Positions 12,901 to 23,459 of a stretch of DNA of 26,008 bases are shown here, one piece after another. Source of the stretch: Phoronis ovalis (Eukaryota > Phoronida > Phoronidae); contig JAOXYB010053500.1 of the NCBI GenBank assembly GCA_028565635.1, forward strand, positions 1-26,008. The letters are read 5' to 3'. The translations under genes and the position numbers were made by a program. The notes under the pieces were generated by a model. It was not told the DNA's origin. It saw only the letters and a list, made by a program, of their open reading frames with translations, and made no database searches. The stretch's first letter is position 1; each line of letters starts with the position of its first letter.

Positions 12901-15900
12901 NNNNNNNNNNNNNNNNNNNNNNNNNNNNNNNNNNNNNNNNNNNNNNNNNNNNNNNNNNNNNNNNNNNNNNTGTAACACAATGTGTAGCATACCTTGACAA
13001 CAGACTGACACACCGATGCCAACTGTTTTAATTCCTTTGCAGGTAGACGAAATAAGAACCAACGGGGAAGAACAACAGTTCAGTTGTCCCATCTGCAGCA
13101 AAGAACTGCCTAGCTCACGAGAGCTTACTATACACATACGATCTCATAACTCAGGAAACAACGAAGCAACGGATGATAGTAACAAATTTGTCTGCAAGAT
13201 ATGCTTTAGACAAATGAGCTCCCAATGTAGTTTGGACAGACATGTGCTTGTGCATTCAGGTATTAAATTCTTTTAATTTGGTGTAAGCTGTAGAAATAAA
13301 ACAATTTTGAAGGTTGATTTGGTATAATGTTAGCCCCCTTAATCTTTAATCATGTTGATCTCCACAAAAGTATTACCAGGGCATGTTTAGGATAAACTTA
13401 TAAAAAGTATCCTTTACCATGGAGTTTGTGCACAGTATTTTGTGGTAGGTTAGTGTCTTATTTATAATAAGTGAGGGGGTAGGGGGTCTTCCCAGGGTGC
13501 AATGCTCGCAGTTAAAAATTAGCAATGCTCGCTGCTCGCACTTAGCAAGAAAAATACAACCAAAAAAAAAGGTATCAAAAAAAATAAAAAAAGGACTAAA
13601 AATTAAAAAAAAGGTCACAAAAAAACAAATACTTGCTGCTTGGACCAATGCTCTCTACTCGCAAAAACTCCCCTATAGCCCTTTATAATAAATAAACACC
13701 AGTGTTTTACTTTTGTTTTTAGGAGAGAGACCCTATGCTTGTACCGTATGCAAAATGTCTTTCACAACAAACGGCAATCTTCTTAGACATTCAAAGATAC
13801 ACAAAAATGACGAGATAAAACCCTCTAGTGTAGCAACAACACACAAAATCGAAGACAAAAACAAGATATCCAGTGCTGTAAAAAGGAGAAATCTTTCTGG
13901 TAACGGTTTTGTTTTCCCGTAATTTTACTTTTGTTTATATGACTTTATGTTAAAAAAATGTGATTATACTTTTCCTTGACCATTTTTTGTATCAGTATTT
14001 AAAGTGTGGTAATTTGACATCTTATCTGAAGCGGTGAAACTCTTGTTTGAGTTCAGTCTGCGTTTAGCAAGCGAAAGCACCAAAAATGTTTTACGTCAGT
14101 AGTGTGATGTTTTATTTCTGTCATTCCAGTGAGTGATACAAGGAATGGTAGGAAAAAATATATGCGTCAAAGTTTATCTGAAGACAATGACTGGGATCCC
14201 AGTATGTCTGAAGAAAGTATTAGCAGACGACAGGGATTGAAACGGTATTGGAGGCAAAAACAAAGAAAAGATAGGCTATCCACTGACAGAAGTTATAAAG
14301 AAGATAAAAATGATGAACCCAGCAATGATACTGATCTCAATGAAGAAAGCAAGTGTACATCAGTTTCCATTAAAAGTAAGGAAACAGCACTTAAAAAAGA
14401 TGATAAAACTAATAAAAAAGCAAATTCTAGGAAATTGAGGAGTAAGAAGGATGACCTTGACATAGATATGAATTTTGTAACTAGAAGTAGACACAAGCAA
14501 ACATCTGGAGGAAGTGTACGTGGAATAAAGCGAGAGTTATCTTTGGATTCTGACAGTAGAGATTCATTTAACAGTATTGGAAAGCAGCAAGTGAGGGATA
14601 AAGTTGATATAGAAACTCCATCTAAAAGGCAATCTGAAAGGTTAAAAGACAGTCTGCAAAGTGGTTTGGAAGATGATAGTTCTATGGATGTCGAAGAAGA
14701 AGAGCAGGTTAGAAATTTGCTTTATTGTAAAATGGCAAATTACCCAGACATGAGGTGCCAACTCGTCAGATGACCACATGCCTCTCCGGTTGAGGGGTGA
14801 TCACGAGGCTGGTGTCTAGTGCACAATTTAATTTGTCGATAAAGCTTGCTTTGGAAGTGATTTCAGAATCTGTACACTCGATAATACAGGATGGTGAAAA
14901 TATTTTGAAATAACAATCAAAGGTTGTAATAAATTCTTAAAAAAATATTAAATTAGCTCCTGTTCAGCTAACTGTGTATTGTACTTTGTATTTTGGTTCA
15001 TCACACTTATTTAAATAGGAATGCAAAAGTGGCTGGTTAGTACTGTTACACACTCTTACAGAAAAGAACCAGGTTATGAACTACTTTAGTGGACTATACC
15101 CACCAGTTTCTTTTGTATATCCAATGACATGTATGAGATATCATAACAACAGAGCCAAATACCAATACAAAATGTTAAGATTCCGTGCTATTCCTAGTTG
15201 GATTATAGTTGGTATTGAGTAAGCATGTTAACATTTTCTGTAATCTTTTCCAGGCTATAGAAGTACAGGAGCAGGCAACATCTTCTCTGTATCATTGCCC
15301 AGTCTGTGATAAGACATTCCTGTGTCAATTTGGTTTAGATTCTCACATGGAAGCTCATCCGAACTATGCCATTCGTTGTTTAGAGTGTCGTCTAACATTC
15401 CGCACCCCCCGTGGGTTAAGTATGCATAAAAACATGGTCCACAGCAAACAGAAACTTGATGCATCTATGAGTGATACGCCAAATGGATTGATGTCACCAA
15501 GAGGTTTTGCTGAGTTAAATTTTGTAGATTTTTCATCCAAAAAATTTCCTTTAGTTGCTAAATCTTGGTGCGAAGAAAACCCGCGAAAATCGTCCAGTGG
15601 GTATCATCACTTTTATTGTGATGAGTGTAAGAAGGCATTTCCATGTAGGAGTTCATTTAATTTACACATGGAAACGCACACTCCAGCTACAAGGGCAAAA
15701 TGCAACCAATGTAGCTGTGATTTTCTTACTAATAACACTATGCAAACTCATAGGCTGAAACATACTGCAGATGGAATTGCTAAGTCAGGAAAAGAAACTA
15801 TAGAGTTGGGACAAGATCAGTTGCTGTCTTTGGTTGGATTGAAAACAGTTAAAATGGTAGTTGATAGTGCAGAACGTGAGACAACAACCCGCAAAGAAAT

Positions 15901-18900
15901 GAAAGAAGATCCATATGAAGAATATTTCGCAAGGCTAAACGATCTAAATCCAGAAAGGAATGACATCATTACCAATTTGTTTCCTGATGCTGGAAAAATG
16001 AAGTCAGAAACTTTATCAAATTCTTGCAATATCAAACGTTTTCGAAAGAGTAATCTGGTTAAAAATGACGGGCATTCAATAACAGGACATTCAAATCCAG
16101 CTATTGGAGATTTAGCAAACTTTGTTGGATCTATAGGTCAACCAGATGGCAAGCTTTTTCCTGGCAGCTTTCAAGTTACTCCAGGTGTGAATAACAAATT
16201 GCAGGGGAATTCTAATGATGATAGCGGCGATTTGTCAGATATACAACGAATTCTTCAGATTACACTAGGAACCCCTGGATCTCTGTCAACTGGTACTATA
16301 GTAGAAAAGCAGCCTAAATCCGTTGCGGCACGGAATACATATAAAAAACAGGAGGGTCCGACCAAAACTACAACCAAACCTCCCATGATTCTTCCAAAGC
16401 CAGTTGTAGGAACCTCTGTTCAGAATCCGTCCACACTAGAGGTGGTTGTATCCGGATTGACAATGTCTTCTTCCAGTCTTCCCTCCAGCTCTACAATTAT
16501 GGTACAGTTAGCATCACCTATGAGCAGTCCAGTCCCTATTCAACCGTTTCAGCCACCACCAATGAAACTTTCAGAAAATATGAAAATAATCATGAAGTGT
16601 TTGGAATGTGAAGAAACATTTCCTGCCATGCATATACTGAAAGGTAAGAATGAAGTTGGTAGGTGACCACTTGTTTGTAATTTCTTATCAGATACCATGG
16701 TATGTGACCACTTGTAATTTCTTATCAGATACCATGGTATGTGACCACTTGTAATTTCTTATCAGATACCATGGTATGTGATCACTTGTAATTTCTTATC
16801 AGATACCAGTTGTGAATGTTTGGCCGTCTTTGTTACACAATGAACAAATTTACTTTTGCACAGTGGATTTGTTCTTTGATAATCAGGTATAAAAGGAATG
16901 TTTAACTACAGCAGTGTATATAGTTACTCACATGCTATAAAGATGCAATGAAAGTGACCTTAGTGAAAGTAGTTTTGATTGCTCCAAATGCTCTAAAAGT
17001 AACTGATTATGAGTATTGAAATTTTAAACATGGTTGAATTAGTATCTTTCACATTGCAGAGCATATGGATAAAAATCACTTATACGGCTATCAGTGCTGT
17101 TACTGCGACTTTTTAAGTAATGCGTGGTCTACGTTAGAGAACCATCTACGTTCAAAACATTTTAAAACTGATCGTTTCAGTTGTCTGATGTGTAAGCGAG
17201 CGTACAAGAATAAATGGAAGTGTGAGGACCATGTAAGGTATGTATGTATGACTAAACCTTGATACAGCTGTTTAATAGACAATTGGTATGCACCAGCTGG
17301 CATAGCAAAACCATCTCAACCTAGCTCGCAATTCAGAGCATTCTCTGAATGACCAATCCCACAAGTTGCTGCACCTTTATGCATGATTAAGGTAAAGATC
17401 TCTGTCAAAATAGTCTACTGCATCCACACCTGATGTATATAATAATTATATAATTAAACATCATAGATTATATAAAATTTAAAGACATTTGGTTGTATCC
17501 CAAAAGTATTTTCCAAACTAGTTCTAGCTTTTTACTGATTACAGATCTGAGCATGGGGAAATAGTAGAATCTTCAATCCCTTCTCTCATCCTGCGGACAA
17601 GTGGACAGCAAGTACATGGGAAAGGAAGTGAGGGACAGGACATTCAGAGCAAAACAACATGTAAAGCCTGTGGAATTTTCTGTAAAACAATCCGTGACCT
17701 CAAAGGTAAGTGCACTTCTAGGGTTGTATAGTCACTCTCCTAACTTTAGCTCATGGTTAGAACTGACATTTGATTGTACCGAGCTCATGGTTAGAACCGA
17801 CATTTGATTGTACCGAGGGTCCTTTTCCTCTGTGTATTATTATCTGCTTGACCTTCTCATGTGCAACAGAGCGATTATTGTTATTGTAGTAAACAATCAA
17901 ATTTTACCTGTTCAACCATGATTGAGGAAGAGTGCAATCTAGTGATATATTCAGCCACCAATCCTGAAGGTCTCTCCTTGATGTAAATGCCTGATTTCTT
18001 GGCTTAGGCAAGAAACCCTTTAGTTACTTATTAACTAATTGTCAATATCCCAACTGTAATTTGTAGATAAAAAACTTTTTTCTGGAATGACTGTTACTGG
18101 AATGGAGGTCAGAGACATTTTGATATTTGACTTGTTTATTGTAGACCACATGGAAGAGACCTGTGGAATGTACTTTTTTATCTGTACTAAGTGTGACCTT
18201 TGCTTTGGAAAAATAGAGGATTGTAAAAAGCACTGTTTGGACAGCCATGCCAACATGTGGCCTGCTGTAGAAGGCAATGTTATCAAGATCATCAAAAATG
18301 TGGCCAGTGTCATACCGGTAATTTATACCCTCACTTTCCATTATGTCTTTGCTGTTAATGGATTGCCTAACAATTGTATCTTTTAAGCCACTTTGTATAA
18401 TTTCAAGTGAAATAAAGTATTGTTCATTTGGTGGCTGTTCTGATTTTACCAGTGAAGAAAAGGGGAAAGCACTTCTAAAAGGTGTTCTAATTTTAATTTG
18501 CGTTTATATAGAAATGATACGTATTAAATAGAGCATTGAATCTATTTTTAGTAACGGTGTTCTAAAAAATACATCATGTCCCCTGAAATATCCTGAGATA
18601 CATAATATGTTTCTGTAGAGATCATTCCGATATTATTTGCCATTTTTATGAACACTCGTGGGTTCTGATGCTTAATTTTAAAACATTAACATTATTCTTG
18701 TTAGTCTTGATTAGATTTGTGCCAACTTCCTCTTACAAAAGTTTGTTCAAATTCCTTATTGCATTCTCAACTTGTAATATTGTATCAGTAACTTGTTATA
18801 CGGTATCAGTAGCATTTTACATTACTGTAATATTTGTTTTTTTGTTCAGGTTCAAATCAAAGTACCTGAGGAGACTAGTTCCACAAAGAAAAGAAAACCA

Positions 18901-21900
18901 GTAAAAGTGAAGGTAACCGAAATGTTGGTTTGTTTAGAAAACAACATTTTCTCAAATCTAGGTCATCTTATTGTCCTAAATGTCAATCAGTCCATTGTAT
19001 AGTTATCTACATATACAATTTATATTTGTGGAGAAATTTATTACATGCAATTGACAAATGGTTTGACGTCCCACTTGCAGTGAAGTGCGACCCCTTGGTA
19101 AATTGTTTGTGACGTCGCATTTTATAATAAGGGTATTAGTTATGCAGCAAAGGTGTTACTGTATTACCTTGAACCACAGCCAGAATCTTCATGAAAATCT
19201 AATCTACATCATTATCATATCATCGCAAAACGTTCACATTCTAAAATTTTAATGTTCCCACTGTGGTTCAATCTAATGCGGTAATACCGTTGCTGCATAA
19301 CTTATGTCGTAGAATGCTTTTAGCAGTCATACTGAAGGATAGTTACCAACTTGTGTTTGGTTTTTGTTTTTTTTTCAGAAACAAAATAAGCAGTCTAGAG
19401 ATAAAACATTGCCATACAAAGTAGAAAAATTTAGAATCAAGCCTATAACACAGTATACATGCCCATATTGTGAGAAAAGTTTTGGAATGCCAAAGGTGGT
19501 ATGTATTATTTCTGTGATGAAATGACACTTAATTGTCTATGGGCTCACCATGAACCTGGAAGAGTAATTATTCAATTGGTGGATTAGTAATCATGAAATG
19601 AAATATCTAAAAAAGGGAAATAGTTTGTAATTTTTTAATCAAATATATTAGGTTAGTCAAATAATCACAACTTAGTGAAGAAAGTAGAGGGCATAAATGC
19701 CCATGAATTGCTTAAAAAGAAAATTTTGTCCAGATTCATAAAAAATACCAACTTTTTATGAAGACTTGATGATTTTACAATAAGCTTCATATCAGTAACT
19801 GCATATGAATTATTTTGTTAAATATCTGACATTTTGAGTGAAATATTCTTGCATTGCAGCTGCAGAGACATATGAAGTTTCATCTCCACGGAACTAGTCA
19901 AGATGAAGGTGAAAATCCAAAGTCAGCCAGTACAAGTCATGGTTAGTAGTCAATATTCTTCTAACATAGTTTGTAGTTGTGCCAGAAATACTGATTGCTT
20001 TTTTGTAACCAGAATTATGTGTGCACAAAGAGTACTCAGTATGTACATTTTACAAATATCAGGATTCTAACTGCTTATATAACGATGTTATATTTTTATA
20101 GGTTCCAACTCAAGTGGTGATTTGGCATCTGTCAGCCGTTTACTGGATGTAGCAAGTTTCACTCATTTCCGATCATACCTCGATAAAGATGAAGTTTCTA
20201 CCTCAAAGAAACACCCGTCTGCAAGCTTCCAGGGCAAGTCCGAGGCTAAGGATGAAGTGCTGAAGTGTTACCAGTGTAATGCAACCTTTGCTTATGAAAA
20301 CCTGTATAAAAGACACATGATCTCTCATGCAGGTATTAGGGCTGTTTAAGTGAAATACCACATTCTGTTGAAGCTGACAACTTCATAATACCAAAAAATA
20401 CCATATTTGTTTGAAGCTAGCAACTTTATAATTCTTCAAAATTGCAATTAATAGTAAAATGCATGTGATCACTTTTTGTTAGTTTAATTATATGTGTACA
20501 TGTGAATCAAATGTCATCTTTGTATCAACATCTTTACTATTGAAGTGAATAATTTTTAGACATGCATTTTGCCCCTACGCAGCAGATAAATGCTAGGTTG
20601 ATGTTTTTCCTAATTTTGAAGGTGTTAAACTTGTGAAATGCCCTTTGTGTGGGAAACGTTTTTCAACAAAAGCTGATATGAAACACCATGCCGTAAGGAT
20701 CCACAAACAGAACCTAGTCGATGGTGAAGACTCTGTGTTTTGCTGTGAATACTGTACGAATCTGTCTTTCTTTGACACCGGTAAGTTCACATTTCGAATG
20801 TCGCTGTATCAGTGCCCATTAAAACTAGCCATTAATAATCTGGAATCAATCCCCCTAGCTCTTCAAAGTAAGTACCTCACTGATTAAGCATAACTAGTGT
20901 ATGAAATAATAACACTCAATCTATTTGCTGATCAATATTTGAACTGTTCATTTCTGCACTTTACATTTAGCCAGCACTTTACAAGATTGAATGTTGTTAT
21001 TTCATTAGTCATTATAGAAAAGTGCTAAAAAGACAAACGTATAGATTAAATGTATTTCTGATGCATAACTTTGTAGATTTTTTCCATGTACCAATGAAAC
21101 TTTGCAAAATTTAATGTGATGTTGTGGTGAATCCACAGTTTGACTTAAAATTATATTTGATTTTGCTGTTTGAAAAGTATTTTGGCAGAGGAAAGGTAAC
21201 AAATGTCGTTGGAGAAAATTAGTTTTAACTTTAATTTCAAATTTTGTATCATAACTTATAAAGTGTCTTTAAAATTTCTATTTCACAGAGCAACTTTTAG
21301 TTCACATCAAAGAAAAGCATCCAGGACAGACTCAGAAATTTAAAGTGAAAATGAAAGGCATGGACAATAGTAACAATACAAATCATGTATGTATATTTTA
21401 TACTGCGAGGTGATTCATGTAAAAATAAAAAAATATAAAATCAGAATGAGAATGAATACAAATGTTGGGGTGGTAAGTAATATCAATTCATTTTATCCTC
21501 TTATCCCATTCTGGCCCTCGGCTGGTCAATTTTCTCCTTTCCCTGCCTACAATTTTTTATTGAACTTCGTCTATTTCACCATATTTTTGCTCTGAGGGGG
21601 TCTTTTATATACCAGCATATTTATTACGACAAACCTTTTTTTATACTAGATTAAATTCCTGGTAATTATTACAACTCAGTCACCATATCAAATTTTGAAA
21701 TCGTTAAATTGTTCAAAGTAGTACTATTTACTCATCATTGATTTTTTTTAAGTGAGTGAACTAGATAATTGGTAATAATGGGCTGGTTAAGTGATTTAAT
21801 AGCTGATAATTAATCAAAGCCAGGTGATGTTAGCTGAACTGCTTTTATTTAGTAATTGATCCTATGATGTAATACTTATTAAGACCTTCATTATTTATTC

Positions 21901-22197
21901 CAGATGGATACAGTTGCCTCTGATATGCCTGAAGATGGATTGGGGTGTATTTTAATGGAACATGCGCCTATTGATTGCACAAATCCTGGTATTCTAAACA
22001 AAGGAAAACAAGATTCCAATAGTAGTAGTAGTAGTAGTAGTAGTAGCAGTAGCCAAAAAAGCATTCCATCTCGAGCGGATACGCCATCGGATTTGTTGGA
22101 AAATTTGCTTGGTGTAGATAATACTACAATCGATAGTCTGCTGGAATCTGCAGCTACAGCAAAATTTGCTGGGAGAAAAAACTCTTCTAAAAAGTAG
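9915..22197 (+). CDS. RREB1: RREB1-family C2H2 zinc-finger transcription factor
   Basis: Exons: 9915-9954, 11503-11561, 12162-12359, 13043-13259, 13723-13899, 14130-14707, 15254-16643, 17060-17237, 17545-17705, 18145-18317, 18850-18912, 19379-19498, 19860-19941, 20102-20332, 20622-20780, 21289-21386 and 21904-22197. They total 4218 nt (1405 residues plus stop). All introns are GT-AG with agreeing phases. Order: NuRD-type motif MSRRKQSNPR (1-10); acidic Ser-rich stretch; fingers at 114-134, 150-170, 178-198; basic, charged region 231-423; fingers at 438, 465, 545, 573; long linker; fingers at 872, 899, 928, 985 (C2HC), 1013, 1106, 1201, 1229, 1264; Ser-rich tail. RREB1 identity rests on [47 protein letters not shown] followed by SWCEEN, DLSDIQRIL, and SSGDLASVSRLLD before a finger pair, all in the order of human RREB1. 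Known role: nuclear DNA-binding regulator downstream of Ras/MAPK and TGF-beta; the fly homologue hindsight acts in epithelial morphogenesis. An in-frame TGA at 9885 and A at -3 support the start. The final finger pair of vertebrate RREB1 is not found. Confidence 0.92.
9955..11502. other. RREB1 intron 1, no other feature seen
   Basis: This 1.5-kb AT-rich intron follows the 40-nt coding exon with the MSRRKQ motif. I see no ORF of interest, RNA gene or clear repeat. First introns often hold enhancers, but nothing specific can be named. Confidence 0.5.
12871..12970. other. Assembly gap of 100 N in RREB1 intron 3
   Basis: Exactly 100 N, the conventional placeholder for a gap of unknown length. 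It lies between exons ending at 12359 and beginning at 13043, which join in phase 0 without it. A symmetrical exon hidden in the gap cannot be excluded. Confidence 0.99.
13550..13630. repeat. A-rich low-complexity tract in RREB1 intron 4
   Basis: A strongly A-rich stretch with runs of up to nine A follows several degenerate GCTCGC words at 13504-13543. It is simple sequence. The lysine-rich and phenylalanine-rich open frames over it on either strand are by-products. Confidence 0.8.
16665..16807. repeat. Minisatellite, 37-bp unit, 3.8 copies, in RREB1 intron 7
   Basis: Four consecutive copies: the first is 41 bp because of a 4-bp TTGT insertion, the next two are 37 bp and almost identical, and the last is partial. 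Each junction carries the 12-bp palindrome ATACCATGGTAT. The array starts 22 nt after the 5' splice site at 16644. Confidence 0.97.
17749..17816. repeat. Tandem duplication, 34-bp unit, in RREB1 intron 9
   Basis: Two 34-bp copies containing CTCATGGTTAGAAC and ACATTTGATTGTACCGA differ at only one or two positions, so the duplication is recent. It starts 44 nt after the 5' splice site at 17706. Confidence 0.95.
19136..19304. mobile_element. MITE with TTA target-site duplication (PIF/Harbinger-like)
   Basis: Imperfect terminal inverted repeats of about 40 bp begin GTTATGCAGCAA at 19139 and end with the reverse complement GCTGCATAAC at 19301. TTA flanks both sides (19136-19138 and 19302-19304), the three-base duplication typical of PIF/Harbinger elements. 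The 163-bp element has no coding capacity and sits in RREB1 intron 11, ending about 75 nt before the acceptor of exon 12. The superfamily call rests only on the duplication and size. Confidence 0.72.
20353..20438. repeat. Diverged tandem duplication, 43-bp unit, in RREB1 intron 14
   Basis: Two copies of a 43-bp unit beginning AAATACCA and containing GAAGCT and CAACTT-ATAAT are about 80 percent alike by eye. The repeat starts 21 nt after the 5' splice site at 20333. Confidence 0.75.
20781..20867 (+). other. Possible alternative extension of RREB1 exon 15
   Basis: After the strong donor GTAAGT at 20781 the reading frame stays open for 87 nt, up to a second GTAAGT at 20868. Both donors leave phase 1, so either joins exon 16 in frame. 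Use of the second would insert 29 residues between the second cysteine and first histidine of zinc finger 16, breaking it. The shorter form gives a proper finger and is taken as the main product. Confidence 0.4.
22021..22053 (+). repeat. (AGT)8 coding microsatellite encoding poly-serine
   Basis: Eight AGT codons followed by AGC-AGT-AGC encode eleven serines near the C-terminus of the RREB1 protein. Pure trinucleotide runs like this often vary in length between individuals. Confidence 0.95.
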
Positions 22198-22457
22198 CAG
22201 GAAAGGACTCGAGGAAAGGACTCGAAGAAAGCACTGCCTTGTAGCTTTGGGATTAAAATGGGAATAATCATTCACTATTCTATGTCTGCAATTGTGCACA
22301 AGTGGGATTTCATTAATTGTTAAAAAAAAACAAATAATGACCTTCCACCGATTCCAGATAACCAATATTTCCCTACAGTGGTTGTTATTCATATTGAATA
22401 GCAATGTTAAACAGATTCCATTCATAGTAAATTGTGTGCAAGAAACATTGTCGTAGC

Positions 22458-22463
22458 AATAAA
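22458..22463 (+). terminator. Polyadenylation signal AATAAA for RREB1
   Basis: A canonical AATAAA lies 261 nt after the RREB1 stop codon and just before the convergent gene's 3' end. No better candidate follows before the next gene. Confidence 0.6.
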
Positions 22464-22611
22464 AATCCTGTGGAAGCAAATAACATGATCATTGTAATTT
22501 AGTGGTTAATTTGAAATTTGTTAGTTTCCAGTATTTTTATTGATTACATTTTATAGTCAGTTAGTCTTTCACACTTATGAAAGTTTGTTGTGATAAATGG
22601 GAATATAAGTA

Positions 22612-22617
22612 TTTATT
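22612..22617 (-). terminator. Polyadenylation signal for the minus-strand gene
   Basis: TTTATT on the plus strand reads AATAAA on the minus strand, about 50 nt past the minus-strand stop codon at 22669-22671. A second copy lies at 22536-22541. Confidence 0.5.
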
Positions 22618-22668
22618 CTGAAATTTCGAGTACAAAATTATTTAAAAACTGACTCTTACAAAGATTTT

Positions 22669-23246
22669 CTAAAAAGTCACCTCATCTGTGACATCAAAAG
22701 GCTGCCATAGATCAACTAATTCAGGATTCCATGGCTGCAAAAATATTCATCACTGTTGGGACCATATAGACATGTTTACATTTAAAAAGTATTAGGCCAT
22801 TCCTTTTTAAATTTAAACATATTTGTATTGTCCCAACAGTAATAAATATTTTTCCAGCCATGTAATCCTGAAAAGATGACTATAATTATAAATAATCATA
22901 GAAGTAAGTAAACTCACCTTTGCTGATGATTGAGATGGAACCGACATTGCGACGGATATCGATCCATTTCCCAACTGATGGCTCAGTTCTTTTGGGTCCA
23001 AAGACCGGTATTTATTATTCGACTAAATAAACGTACCATGTGTATAATCAACAATAGGAGGCAAATCTTGCGACATAAGGAGTAACAAAAATTAATTACC
23101 TTGATGGTGTGACGTAATCAGAATAAATCTCTTCTATAGCTAAAAATTGGCTACAGATGTTGATAAGCCGATAGCATATAAACGCCTTGTAACTGATATG
23201 CTCCCAATCTCCAAATGTTTTGACTATGTTGCAAAAGGTTTGATCG
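22669..23246 (-). CDS. 3' end of an unrecognised minus-strand gene, three exons, partial
   Basis: Read on the minus strand, exon A (23246-23100) follows an excellent pyrimidine-rich acceptor and ends at GTAATT. It is open in one frame, beginning DQTFCNIVKTFGDWEHIS and containing FLAIEEIYSDYVTPS. Exon B ends at 22918 with a strong GTGAGT donor and encodes HQLGNGSISVAMSVPSQSS. Exon C (22734-22669) encodes PWNPELVDLWQPFDVTDEV and stops with TAG. B joins C in phase 0. Exon A leaves phase 2, so exon B must start at 22981 with a weak acceptor. The better-looking acceptor at 23022 gives an open exon, but in the wrong phase. Upstream exons were not found and may lie beyond the window. I do not recognise the protein. 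It is convergent with RREB1, whose polyadenylation signal is about 200 nt away. A decayed gene is possible because of the phase problem. Confidence 0.5.
22720..22872. repeat. Inverted duplication, 70-bp arms, 13-bp loop
   Basis: Arm 22720-22789 and arm 22803-22872 are reverse complements at 61 of 70 positions with no gaps. The left arm covers the last intron's 3' end and the first codons of exon C of the minus-strand gene. The right arm lies wholly inside that 183-bp intron. RNA from either strand could fold into a long hairpin. No target-site duplication is evident, so this looks like a local inverted duplication rather than an inserted element. Confidence 0.9.
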
Positions 23247-23398
23247 CTAAAACAGAAATGAAAAAATGTTTAACCTAAGCTACCGATTGCAACATCAGCG
23301 CAATATCTCCATTTACAATATATAAATATATTTCATCTGTTCAGTACACCATTTTTCTAACCCACTTGTCATCTATTTGCTCTAGTACTAAAATGCTG

Positions 23399-23459
23399 AC
23401 CCTACCCTACCCCTAGCATTAACCCTACCCTACCCCTACCATTAACCCTACCCTTAATA
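23399..23459. repeat. CCCTA-rich minisatellite, 23-bp unit, 2.6 copies
   Basis: Two 23-bp units starting ACCCTACCCTACCCC differ at one base and are followed by a partial third. The word TTAACCCTA recalls the animal telomere repeat, but the array is not a regular TTAGGG run. Confidence 0.9.

Noticed and set aside
13373-13688. Lysine-rich plus-strand and phenylalanine-rich minus-strand open frames
   Set aside because: Both are translations of an A-rich low-complexity intron tract.
16665-16807. CRISPR-like array of 37-bp repeats
   Set aside because: The copies are directly adjacent with no spacers, and the setting is a eukaryotic intron.
21891-22479. Minus-strand open frames across RREB1 exon 17
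   Set aside because: They are shadows of the coding exon; their poly-leucine or poly-threonine runs come from the AGT repeat.
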